From Bog-756 sp963830165 (GTDB lineage: Bacteria; Actinomycetota; Acidimicrobiia; Acidimicrobiales; RAAP-2): a DNA stretch of 64,000 nt. The stretch spans positions 124,001 through 188,000 of the forward strand of contig CAWHKZ010000008.1 in the NCBI GenBank assembly GCA_963830165.1, given 5' to 3'. Positions 45,314 through 52,904 of the stretch are shown here, in pieces. The position numbers were made by a program, and so were the translations under genes. Every line of letters starts with the position of its first letter. Within the stretch, counting starts at the first letter, position 1. The notes under the pieces are model-generated. The model searched no databases. It was not told the origin of the DNA and was given only the letters and a program-made list of their open reading frames with translations.

Positions 45314-46297
45314 CTACTTCCCTGCCGGCGGACCCGGACTCGCCGGAACGGGCGGTCCGAGCGCCGACGCCGTGACCGACTCCGGCGCTCCGTCACCGGC
45401 ACCCTCGCCCGCCGACAAGGCGTCCAGCCCCGCCCGCCGCGGGCGCACGTAGGCCAGCACGTAGACGGCGGCGGCCACGAGCGTGGCAGACAGGATCCAT
45501 CCGAGCGCGGTGGTGCTGACCCCCGCGTACTTGAGACCGGACGCGAAGATCACGAAGGTGATGGCCGGTCGGATGTAGCGGTCCGGGGCCCGGGAGGACA
45601 GGAACGCCCCGACGATCACGGCGGGCACGCTGCCGACGATGATCGAGGTCGTCACCGAGAATTCCACGTGTCCGAAGATGAGCGCGCCGAGTGCCGCAGC
45701 CAGGGTGAGGGGCACGGCCTGGGTGAGGTCGGTGCCGACGAGCTGGTTGGCACCGAGCATCGGGTAGAGGAACAGCAGCAGGACGATCATCAGCGAGCCG
45801 GACCCCACCGAGGTCATGCCGACGATCACGCCGCCGACCATCCCGATGAGCACGGTCCGCACCGGACGGATCTCGAGGGCGTGGACGACACCGGTCCGCC
45901 CCCGTCCCGAACGGCGGTCCAGCCACGAGCGGACCACCATGGCGCCGGCCCCGACCAGCAACGCCGCCCCCAGCAGCTCCTCGATGTGGGTCTGCGACGA
46001 CTTGGCGTGGCCCATCAGATGGAGCAGGTAGGCGCCGAGGAACGCCATGGGCACCGAGCCCAGGACCATCCAGCCCACCAGGCGGAAGTTGACCGTCCCC
46101 TTCGCGATGTGCACGGCGGCACCGAACGGGCGCATGAAGACCGCCGCCACGAGATCGCTCGAGATCGCCGCCGACGGCTTCACGTTGAACAGGAGGATGA
46201 GCATCGGGGTCATCAGCGCCCCGCCGCCGGCACCGGTGAGCCCGACCAGGAAGCCCACGACGGCGCTCCCCAGCACGATGTACGGATCGATGTGCAC
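45314..46297 (-). CDS. TauE/SafE family sulfite/anion exporter-like permease
   Basis: 327 residues, about eight TM helices in two repeats. The characteristic glycine motifs are VGLTGAGGGALMTPML and VGMTSVGSGSLMIVLL. Members export sulfite, sulfoacetate or related anions. The CysM/CysO genes nearby would fit sulfur metabolism, but substrate is not proven. A Pro/Gly-rich cytoplasmic tail ends the protein. GAGGGG precedes the GTG start. Confidence 0.87.
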   Translation of the reverse strand: MHIDPYIVLGSAVVGFLVGLTGAGGGALMTPMLILLFNVKPSAAISSDLVAAVFMRPFGAAVHIAKGTVNFRLVGWMVLGSVPMAFLGAYLLHLMGHAKSSQTHIEELLGAALLVGAGAMVVRSWLDRRSGRGRTGVVHALEIRPVRTVLIGMVGGVIVGMTSVGSGSLMIVLLLFLYPMLGANQLVGTDLTQAVPLTLAAALGALIFGHVEFSVTTSIIVGSVPAVIVGAFLSSRAPDRYIRPAITFVIFASGLKYAGVSTTALGWILSATLVAAAVYVLAYVRPRRAGLDALSAGEGAGDGAPESVTASALGPPVPASPGPPAGK

Positions 46298-46342
46298 GGC
46301 GTGCCCCTCTCGTGGTTCCGCCCGGTTACCGGCGTGGTATTC

Positions 46343-46359
46343 CCTAGTGACACCCTAGG
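46343..46359. promoter_or_regulatory. Palindromic site upstream of the TauE/SafE gene
   Basis: CCTAG TGACACC CTAGG: perfect 5-bp arms with a 7-bp spacer, about 50 bp before the start codon. A candidate operator; no family assigned. Confidence 0.4.
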
Positions 46360-46434
46360 TACAGTGGGATCCATAGGACAAGGGGGCCCACGAAATCGCC
46401 GCCCGCCAGGGACGACGCGGGTGAGCCGGGGGCG

Positions 46435-46474
46435 GACCGGGCGGGTCAGCCAGGGACCGGGCGGGTCAGCCAGG
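46435..46474. repeat. Two perfect 20-bp direct repeats
   Basis: GACCGGGCGGGTCAGCCAGG occurs twice in tandem, with a degenerate third copy following, just after the cyclic-nucleotide-binding gene. Intergenic; no function seen. Confidence 0.8.
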
Positions 46475-46503
46475 GACGGGTAGGCCAGGGGCGGGTCAGT
46501 GCG

Positions 46504-46881
46504 TCAGGGCTGCTCCTGGAGCCTGCCGAACCGCTCGTCGTAGTCGCGTAATCGGGTGGCCAGTGCCCCCATGATGCCCAGGGCGAACGTGGGCGACTCG
46601 TGGACCAGGAAGAGGAAGGTTCTCCGATCGATATCGGCCAGGGACGTCTCGGTCACCGCCACCGCGGTCACATTGCGCGGCAGGTGGTCGATCAGGGCCC
46701 GCTCGCCGAACACGTCGTCCGCGCCGAGGACGGCCACCACCAGGGAGCCCTTACGCAGCTCGACGGTGCCCGAGACGATCCCGTACATGTGGGACCCCTC
46801 GTCCCCTTCGCTGTAGATGATCTCCCCCGGCGCCACGGTCCGGTGGCCGGGGGCGTTCATGAACAGGCTGTTGGTCGCCAT
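46504..46881 (-). CDS. Stand-alone cyclic-nucleotide-binding (CRP-like) domain protein
   Basis: 125 residues. A CNB beta-roll with APGEIIYSEGDEGSHMYGIV and the phosphate-binding cassette VFGERALIDHLPRNVTAVAV (Glu and Arg in place). There is no DNA-binding HTH after the C-helix, so it senses cAMP/cGMP or another ligand and must act on a partner. GGGGAGGA nine bases before the ATG supports MATNSLFMN; an upstream ATG would add 17 residues and overlaps the sulfotransferase remnant junction. Confidence 0.8.
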   Translation of the reverse strand: MATNSLFMNAPGHRTVAPGEIIYSEGDEGSHMYGIVSGTVELRKGSLVVAVLGADDVFGERALIDHLPRNVTAVAVTETSLADIDRRTFLFLVHESPTFALGIMGALATRLRDYDERFGRLQEQP

Positions 46882-46988
46882 CTCGACGTCCTCCCCGGTC
46901 GGCACCTCGTCGGATGCGAGCGTACCGGACACCGGTTCGGACGGCCGGCGTGGCGAGCCGGTCGACGTCGGCTGAGGCCGGCTGACGG

Positions 46989-47177
46989 GAACTGCTCGTA
47001 GTCGTGGCTGTGGGCGTCACCGGGGCCGGAGAACTGGGGCGGCGGACCGTCACGGAGGAAGAACCTGGGCTCCTCGACCGGGGACGGGGAGAGCGGGGGG
47101 TGTCCCTCGAGTGCGGCACGCAGCGCGGTGGTACCGGACTTGGGCGCACCGATGGCGAAGAGGTCAGGAAGGCCCAT
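46989..47177 (-). pseudogene. Truncated sulfotransferase N-terminus
   Basis: 63 recognisable codons: MGLPDLFAIGAPKSGTTALR holds the PAPS 5'-phosphosulfate loop, then PRFFLRDG and HSHDYEQF. After this the homology stops; a full enzyme needs about 220 more residues including the 3'-phosphate site. The frame then runs into the promoter side of the CNB gene. A deletion that fused the 5' end to the CNB upstream region best explains it. The start codon overlaps the end of the membrane-protein gene by 14 nt, so an intact gene was probably translationally coupled to it. Confidence 0.75.
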
Positions 47178-47745
47178 CGACCGCCGATCGGCTGCGCAGC
47201 CGCTCACCGACCACCCGGGAGTCGTGGTTCCGGACCCGCTCACCGACCACCACAGCGGCCAGGGCCGCCGCGGCCAGAACGAGATCGGTCGCTCCGGCCA
47301 TCCGGTGCCAGGTCTGGCCACCGATCACCAGCGCCGTGCCCGTCACCACGGTCACGGCCGACGCGACCCCCACCACGAGCCCGCCCAGCCGGGACGTTCG
47401 ACCCGAGGAACGGGCCCCCGAGGTCAGCACGGCGGCGGCCGCGGGGGTGACGAGCGCGACCAGGGCAACGCCGGCCGTCCCGAACACGACGGCACCGACC
47501 GCGGTCGAGCCGACATGGACGACTCCGAGAAGGTGGTATCCCTCGATCAGGGACACCACGGCCAGCACGGCCAGACCGGGGGCCCGCAGCAGCGAGCCGA
47601 CCCCGACCACCGGGACGGGCGGCATGCCGGCTCCGCCGCGGACGGCGGTCGGCATCGCCATTCCGCTCCGTTCGACACCACTCCGGGTGCGCTCCCCCGG
47701 GAGGCGACGCCGGTCGAGGACGATGACGCTGCCTCGCTGATCCAT
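47164..47745 (-). CDS. Four-TM membrane protein, function unknown
   Basis: 193 residues. Predicted TM segments: LLRAPGLAVLAVVSLIEGYH, then VGAVVFGTAGVALVALVTP, then VVGVASAVTVVTGTALVIGG, then LVLAAAALAAVVVGERV. The basic N-terminus suggests it is inside. The pattern is seen in small actinobacterial membrane proteins of unknown role. AAGG lies about nine bases before the ATG, and a good promoter just upstream. Coupled to the sulfotransferase remnant downstream. Confidence 0.65.
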   Translation of the reverse strand: MDQRGSVIVLDRRRLPGERTRSGVERSGMAMPTAVRGGAGMPPVPVVGVGSLLRAPGLAVLAVVSLIEGYHLLGVVHVGSTAVGAVVFGTAGVALVALVTPAAAAVLTSGARSSGRTSRLGGLVVGVASAVTVVTGTALVIGGQTWHRMAGATDLVLAAAALAAVVVGERVRNHDSRVVGERLRSRSAVDGPS

Positions 47746-47760
47746 GGGCCCGAACCTTTC

Positions 47761-47789
47761 CCTATAAAACCGACTGGTGTACTCGACAA
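47761..47789 (-). promoter_or_regulatory. Promoter of the membrane-protein gene
   Basis: Minus-strand TTGTCG, 17 bp, TATAGG, a close match to the housekeeping consensus, 16 bp before the ATG. On the opposite strand a TACGAT at 47830-47835 may be the -10 for the divergent HD-oxygenase gene. Confidence 0.65.
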
Positions 47790-47895
47790 TAGCCAGCTGA
47801 GCGACGCCGGTCAACGATCGTCTGCTGACTACGATCCCGGGGGCGGGAGGGTGCACACCCGGGTGCCGACCACGTGACGGGACGGAGATGACGGC

Positions 47896-48591
47896 ATGAC
47901 CACCGACTCCACCGATCGGGCGCAACCGGCATCGTCGCCCGGTTCCTCCGACGCAATCCGTCGGGCGGCACCGGCCACCGGAGGTGCGGTAGCTGCGGTC
48001 CTCGAACTCTTCGACCGGCTCGGCTGCGACACCTACGGCGAGGCGATCGACCAGCGACGCCACGCCCTGCAGTGCGCCAGCCTCGCGACCGACGCCGCCT
48101 CGCCCGATGCGCTGGTGGCCGCGGCACTGCTCCACGACATCGGACACCTCCTGTCGGGATCCGACCTCCCCGGCGTCGACCGCACCGCCGTCGACGACCG
48201 GCACGAGACCGTCGGGGCCCGCTGGGTCGCGCCCCGGTTCGGTCCCCGGGCGGCCCGGGCCGTCGCACTCCACGTGGTGGCCAAACGGTACCGGTGCACT
48301 GTCGACCCCGCCTACCGGCGCGCCCTCTCCCCCACCTCGCAGGCCACGCTCATGGCCCAGGGCGGCCTGCTGGAGGCCGACGCCGTCACCCGCTTCGAGG
48401 AGCATCCCGGCTTCACCGACGCCCTCGCCGTGCGGGACTGGGACGAGCGGGCCAAGGATCCGGAACGGGAGGTCCCTGGTTTCGACACCTACGAGCCCGT
48501 CCTGCAGCGGCTGGCCCGGGAAACGGTGGTCCGGGGCACGGCGGCCCAGAAAACGGTGGTCCGGGGCACGGGGTCGCCGAACCCCGGCTAG
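47896..48591 (+). CDS. HD-domain protein, PhnZ/TmpB-like diiron oxygenase family
   Basis: 231 residues. The motif order matches PhnZ: DTYGEAIDQRRHALQCA (Tyr, mobile Glu and first His), ALLHDIGHLL (His-Asp plus His), HVVAKRYRC, and LSPTSQATLMAQGG. PhnZ oxidatively cleaves the C-P bond of 2-amino-1-hydroxyethylphosphonate. Other HD-oxygenases act on trimethyl analogues or myo-inositol. The 2OG partner PhnY or TmpA is not in the window. A 24-bp repeat (AAACGGTGGTCCGGGGCACG) near the stop duplicates TVVRGT. The adjacent pst operon makes a phosphonate/phosphate link attractive but unproven. Confidence 0.75.
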   Translation: MTTDSTDRAQPASSPGSSDAIRRAAPATGGAVAAVLELFDRLGCDTYGEAIDQRRHALQCASLATDAASPDALVAAALLHDIGHLLSGSDLPGVDRTAVDDRHETVGARWVAPRFGPRAARAVALHVVAKRYRCTVDPAYRRALSPTSQATLMAQGGLLEADAVTRFEEHPGFTDALAVRDWDERAKDPEREVPGFDTYEPVLQRLARETVVRGTAAQKTVVRGTGSPNPG

Positions 48592-48610
48592 GACCCGGGC
48601 ACCGGGCAGG

Positions 48611-49063
48611 TCAACGCGACTGCCAGGCCTCGGGGTCAGCCGTCAGGGCCACGACGGAAGGCGGCATGTTGCCCGAGACGATGCCGGAGATGGTCGTTTC
48701 GTCGAGGACGGCGCGGAGGCTGGCCCGCACCGCCACCCACACCGCCTGCAGGTGCTCGGCGGCCCCTTCGTAGTTGGCCGCCTCGGGACGCAGCCCGCGG
48801 ATCTCCGCCAGGGGCCCGTCGAGCGGACGGATCACGTCGGCCACGGTGATCTGGTCGGCCGGCCGGGCGAGCCGGTAGCCGCCGTCCGGCCCCCGTTGGC
48901 TGGTGAGCAGGCCGGCCCGGCGCATGTCGTTGAGGATGCTCTCGAGGAATTTGGAGGGAAGCCCCTGCGACTGGGCGAGGGCCTCGGCGGTCAGCGCCTT
49001 GTCGGAGTCGGCGAGCGAGCACAGAGCCCGCACGGCATAGTCGACCTTGGCGGAGATGTACAC
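48611..49063 (-). CDS. Rrf2 family regulator without Fe-S cysteines
   Basis: 150 residues. A winged HTH starts at MYISAKVDYAVRALCSLAD; GLPSKFLESILNDMRRAGLL and the wing RGPDGGYRLARPADQITVADVI are typical Rrf2. The Cys triad that binds Fe-S in IscR/NsrR is absent between residues 85 and 110, so it senses something else or acts constitutively. It is the last gene of the long minus-strand run, 84 bp after the preceding gene, and may regulate it. Confidence 0.85.
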   Translation of the reverse strand: MYISAKVDYAVRALCSLADSDKALTAEALAQSQGLPSKFLESILNDMRRAGLLTSQRGPDGGYRLARPADQITVADVIRPLDGPLAEIRGLRPEAANYEGAAEHLQAVWVAVRASLRAVLDETTISGIVSGNMPPSVVALTADPEAWQSR

Positions 49064-49147
49064 GGTGCGATTCTTTCAGATGTCGGTGCGCGACCCACGC
49101 ACGCTGCTCTGTCACGACCGGGGCGACCGCCCCGCCGTAGCCGCGGA

Positions 49148-49642
49148 CTATCCGAACTTGAGAAGGAGCAGGGCGACGACCACCAGCGCGATCCCCGCCC
49201 GCCACCACCAGTGGGAGCGGATGATCCGACTCCCGAGCCCGGCATCCGGTGGCCGCGCGGAGTTCGCGGTACCGCCCGTGCCCGCTACGCCCCGTGGGCC
49301 GGCCGGCGACGCGTCGTCGGTCACCTTCCCGGCCGAGCCGCCCGCCGGTGGCGCACGGCGCACCACCGTCGTCGCCGGGCGTCGCCCCACCGAGGCGGCC
49401 GGGTCGACGGGGTCGGGGACGAGCCGGCGGACCTCGTCCGGGTGGAGCAGCACGAGTGCGGGGTGGCGCCGCACGGCCCGTTCGGCCACGCCGGCGGCCG
49501 CATCGGCCACGGCAAGTCGCGCCTCGAGGTCGGCGATCTCCGCTTCGTGGCGGGCCACCAGATCGCGGACGAGATCCCCGGGCACGATGTCGCCCGACGG
49601 GGCGCCTCCGGGTGCGGCATCCGGGCCGTCCACGACGGTCAC
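49148..49642 (-). CDS. Small protein with a coiled coil and a C-terminal TM tail
   Basis: 164 residues. ADLEARLAVADAAAGVAERAV (about residues 36-56) is coiled-coil; a Pro-rich middle precedes HWWWRAGIALVVVALLLLKFG at the very C-terminus, a tail-anchor-like TM. No family recognised. The GTG start overlaps the stop of the preceding small gene (GTGA). The pair follows pstB and may anchor or regulate the transporter. Confidence 0.6.
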   Translation of the reverse strand: MTVVDGPDAAPGGAPSGDIVPGDLVRDLVARHEAEIADLEARLAVADAAAGVAERAVRRHPALVLLHPDEVRRLVPDPVDPAASVGRRPATTVVRRAPPAGGSAGKVTDDASPAGPRGVAGTGGTANSARPPDAGLGSRIIRSHWWWRAGIALVVVALLLLKFG

Positions 49643-49881
49643 CGGGCCGCGTCCGGGTCCGAGCCGTTCACGGGGGCCCGGGCAGCCGTCGGATCCCGGC
49701 CGGCGGCCGGCGCCATGGCCTCGAGGCGCGCCAGGGCCTCGACGGCGCGCTCCCGGCGGCGCTCCGCCTCGGCGATGGCGAGTTCGATGCGGGCCCGCTG
49801 CTCGGCCGCCGCCTGCAGGTAGGCCTCGACCGAGGCGCGCGTGAAGGCGCCCGCCGCCAACCGCTCGCTGTCCTTGGCCAT
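49639..49881 (-). CDS. Small coiled-coil protein
   Basis: 80 residues. A helical middle, ASVEAYLQAAAEQRARIELA followed by IAEAERRRERAVEALARLEAM, with heptad-like spacing; charged and soluble. No family recognised. It starts 14 nt after pstB with no clear Shine-Dalgarno and overlaps the next gene. Confidence 0.6.
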   Translation of the reverse strand: MAKDSERLAAGAFTRASVEAYLQAAAEQRARIELAIAEAERRRERAVEALARLEAMAPAAGRDPTAARAPVNGSDPDAAR

Positions 49882-49895
49882 GAACACGAGGGTAC

Positions 49896-50720
49896 TCAGC
49901 CGAACCGACCGTGGACATAGTCCATGGTCCTCGGGTCCTGGGGTGAGTCGAACATGGCCTCGGTCGGCCCGTGCTCGATGATGTAGCCCGGGCGTACCCT
50001 GCTCGGCCAGGAAGAACGCCGTGTAGTCCGACACCCGGTGGGCCTGCTGCATGTTGTGGGTGACGATGACGATGGTCACCTCGTCGCGCAGCTCCTCGAT
50101 CGTGCTCTCGATGCGCCGGGTGGACGTGGGGTCGAGGGCCGAGCACGGCTCGTCCATCAGCAGCACGCGTGGGCGGATGGCCAGTGCCCGGGCGATGCAC
50201 AGGCGCTGCTGCTGGCCACCGGACAGGGCGCCGCCGGGTGGCGCAGCCGGGTCTCGACCTCCTTCCACAGGCCGGCCTTCAGCAGGCAGTCCTGGACGAG
50301 GGCGTCCTTCTCGTCCTGGTTCCGACGCTCGCCGGTCAGGCGGAGGCCGGCCAGCACGTTGTCGTAGATGGACATGGTGGGGAACGGGTTGGGCTTCTGG
50401 AAGACCATGCCGATGTGGCGGCGGGCCTCGGTCAGCTTGCGCCTGGGGTCGTAGATGTCGTCGCCGTCCAGCAGAACGTCGCCGGCCAGCGAGGCCGACG
50501 GGATCAGTTCGTGCATCCGGTTGAGGATCCGCAGGAAGGTGGACTTCCCACATCCCGAGGGGCCGATGAGGGCGGTGACCCGGCGGGCCTCCATGACCAG
50601 CGACACCCGGTCGAGCACCTGGTGGGTTCCGAACCAGGCCGAGATCTCGCGGGCCACCAGGCTGGCCGGGCCGTCGGCCTGGGGGGCGGTCGGGTCGAGT
50701 GTCGGCTGGGCGAGCGTCAT
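49896..50720 (-). CDS. pstB: Phosphate ABC transporter ATPase PstB (two frameshifts)
   Basis: Energises the PstSCAB high-affinity phosphate importer. Walker A GPSGCGKST, signature LSGGQQQRLCIARALA, Walker B VLLMDEP and the H-loop VTHNMQQA are all present. The frame slips near 50238 (one C missing before GGALSGGQQ) and near 49990 (one extra G before GYIIEHGPT). These cancel, leaving 275 codons with the usual PstB C-terminus DYVHGRFG. GGAG six bases before the ATG. It lies 67 bp after the sortase homologue and far from pstA/pstC, an unusual split. Confidence 0.92.
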
Positions 50721-50787
50721 CGGGTGCTCCTGTCGTCGGTGACGGGGGTCGGGCAGATGGGGGTCGGGCGGGACATGCGTCGTGCTC

Positions 50788-51789
50788 CTAGGCGAGATTC
50801 GGGAGGAGTCGGGCGACCTGGTCGGCGATGAACAGCCACACGACCAGCATCGGGGCGGTGAAGATGATCCAGGTCTGGGCGTGGCCCCAGCGTCGCCACG
50901 TCCAGACCGCCAGGCCCAGCAGGATGGCGAGCGCCTCGAGCCACAACAGCAGGGCCCACAGGGTGGAGGTGTCGATGGCGAGCGGGGCCTCGGACGGCAG
51001 CAGGGTGATGGACGGTACGGCCACCGAGGCGAGCGGCGGACCGATCTTCGTGGCGTCGACCCAGAGGACGCCGGACGGCGTGAGGTACCCACCGGAGGCG
51101 GTGCCGAGCGTCAGCTCCGACGTCCCCGCCGCGGTGGGCCGGATCCGGGCGCCGGCGGGACGGATCCGCGTGACCCGGAAGCGGGAGGTGCCGACCTGGG
51201 TCACCACGGTGATCACGTCGCCCCGCTCGAGGGTGCCGATCCGGCCGAACGGGCCACCGTAGAGGCTGGCCCGGCCGAGCAGGACGCTGTCCCCGGCCCC
51301 GCCGGGGAACACCGTGGTGCGGATGTGCCCCGGACCCTGGGCCAGGACCGAGCCGGTCGTCCCCTCCAGCACCACGGCGCGCAGCCCGATCGCCGGCACG
51401 GTGATGAGGGCGATCGGGGTCCCGAGCGGGAGCAGGTGGTGGCCGGTCTCGACCGGGCCGAGCGGGGCGGTCCCGAGGGCCAGCTCGGTCCGGAACTTGT
51501 TGAGGGACGTGACCTGGGCCGAGCGGTACTGCAGGCGGCCGATCAACACCAGCTGGGCCACCATGCCGATCGAGAGGACGGCCAGCACGGCCAGCGCGAC
51601 CTGGGCGATCCGGGCCGGGCCCCAGCTTGTCCGAGTCGCGGCCTCCACTCCCCCGGTGGGCGCGATCGCCACGTCCGCCGGGGCGGCCGACACGACCGTC
51701 CCCGCGCCCTCGCGGGCCGTCCCGACCCCCGGGAGCGGCACCGGGACCAGGAGCATCTCCCGGTCGAGGGCGGTCTGGATCACGACCAT
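50788..51789 (-). CDS. Sortase-fold membrane protein lacking the catalytic His and Cys
   Basis: 333 residues. One N-terminal TM, a class E-like sortase domain (about residues 115-250), and two C-terminal TMs. The stretch GPGHIRTTVFPGGAGDSVLL then GRASLYGGPFGRIGTLERGD aligns with class E GPGH...VVAGHRTTYGxPF. However, the catalytic His is Arg173, and the TLxTC motif reads LTLGTA, with Ala231 instead of Cys. Transpeptidation is therefore not expected. It may bind sorting signals or serve as a scaffold. It starts 5 nt after the LAFTG-protein gene, its presumed partner. Confidence 0.75.
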   Translation of the reverse strand: MVVIQTALDREMLLVPVPLPGVGTAREGAGTVVSAAPADVAIAPTGGVEAATRTSWGPARIAQVALAVLAVLSIGMVAQLVLIGRLQYRSAQVTSLNKFRTELALGTAPLGPVETGHHLLPLGTPIALITVPAIGLRAVVLEGTTGSVLAQGPGHIRTTVFPGGAGDSVLLGRASLYGGPFGRIGTLERGDVITVVTQVGTSRFRVTRIRPAGARIRPTAAGTSELTLGTASGGYLTPSGVLWVDATKIGPPLASVAVPSITLLPSEAPLAIDTSTLWALLLWLEALAILLGLAVWTWRRWGHAQTWIIFTAPMLVVWLFIADQVARLLPNLA

Positions 51790-51794
51790 GTGGG

Positions 51795-52904
51795 CTACTG
51801 CCCGGCCTGGCGGCCGGCCCGGATCCGCCTGCGGTAGCCCCAGCCCAGCAGCATCAGGCCGAGGCCCACGCCGAGCAGGCCGATCCCGATGTCCCGGGTG
51901 GCGCGGATGCCGGTGAAGGCCAGGGTCCCGCCGGTCGTCCCCGACGAGCCCGTCGGGGACGTGGACGCGGCGTCGACGCTCGAACCGGTCCCGTTGTCGT
52001 CACCGGACGTCGCCGCCGCCGCCGTGGTGGACGTCGTGGACGTCGACGAGTCCGGGTTGGTCGATGTCGTGGTGGACGTGGCCGACCCCGGATCGGTCGT
52101 CGAGGTCGCCGAGGTCGTCGTGGTCGTACTGGAAGCGGTGGTGGTCGTCGTGGTGGTCGTCGTGGTCGTCGGAGCGCCCGGCACGGCCGACCAGACGAAG
52201 CCGTTCGGGTCCGAGGAGCTGGCCGTGAACATGACCTCGGTGTTCCAGTTGTCGACGGGGACCCCGTCGGTGTTGGCGCAGGTCAGGCCCGCCTCCCAGA
52301 TGCCGGAGGCCGTCGCTCCCGAGCCGGAGTAGAGGAGACCTCCCGCCCCGGTGAGCGGGAGGTAGGCGTCGGCGATCATCGGGGCCCACTCGAAGTCGTT
52401 CGGGATCCCGACGATCTGCCCCGTTCCGATGGCCGTGTTGACCGGGCCGTAGTAGGTGCCGACCGCCTCGAACAGGCCGAGACCCTTGGTGGGTGAACCA
52501 CCGGCGAACGACACCCCGGAAAGCGGCGTCCCCTGGGGGAGAAGGTAGCTGTAGACGTGGTAGCCGTCGGTGGCCGTGTCGCCGTCGCAGGCGGCCTGGG
52601 CCGGCAGGGTCACGGTGAACTGGGTGGCCGAACCGCCCGAGTTGATCTCGGTGGTCGTCCCGGGACTCGTGATGGTGGCCGTACCGTCGAGGGTCGAGGC
52701 GCCGGCTGGGCCGGCGACGACCAGGCCGAGGCCCGACATGGCCGAGACTCCGGCCGCCAGCGCGATGGCCCGGGCGACGGGCAACCTGCGACGGTGGGGC
52801 GTGGTGGCGAGCGTGATGGTCACGGGCGTCTGCTCCCTGCTGATCGGAACGGTGTCGGCGTTGGTCAGGTGGTCTGTGGCGGTCTGGCGGTCGGTTCGGC
52901 TCAT
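51795..52904 (-). CDS. Secreted family-X protein with Thr-rich stalk and LAFTG sorting signal
   Basis: 369 residues. A signal sequence (AIALAAGVSAMSGLGLVVAGPAGA), an N-terminal domain (to about residue 240) with TDGYHVYSYLLPQG and GTGQIVGIPNDFEWAPM, a Thr/Ser stalk (TTTTTTTTTTTASS), then LAFTG (328-332), a TM and the basic tail YRRRIRAGR. LAxTG is the class E sortase signal. The N-terminal domain is homologous to the protein at 59672-60532 at the other end of the pst genes. The ATG overlaps the preceding stop. I do not recognise the N-terminal domain. Confidence 0.75.
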   Translation of the reverse strand: MSRTDRQTATDHLTNADTVPISREQTPVTITLATTPHRRRLPVARAIALAAGVSAMSGLGLVVAGPAGASTLDGTATITSPGTTTEINSGGSATQFTVTLPAQAACDGDTATDGYHVYSYLLPQGTPLSGVSFAGGSPTKGLGLFEAVGTYYGPVNTAIGTGQIVGIPNDFEWAPMIADAYLPLTGAGGLLYSGSGATASGIWEAGLTCANTDGVPVDNWNTEVMFTASSSDPNGFVWSAVPGAPTTTTTTTTTTTASSTTTTTSATSTTDPGSATSTTTSTNPDSSTSTTSTTAAAATSGDDNGTGSSVDAASTSPTGSSGTTGGTLAFTGIRATRDIGIGLLGVGLGLMLLGWGYRRRIRAGRQAGQ

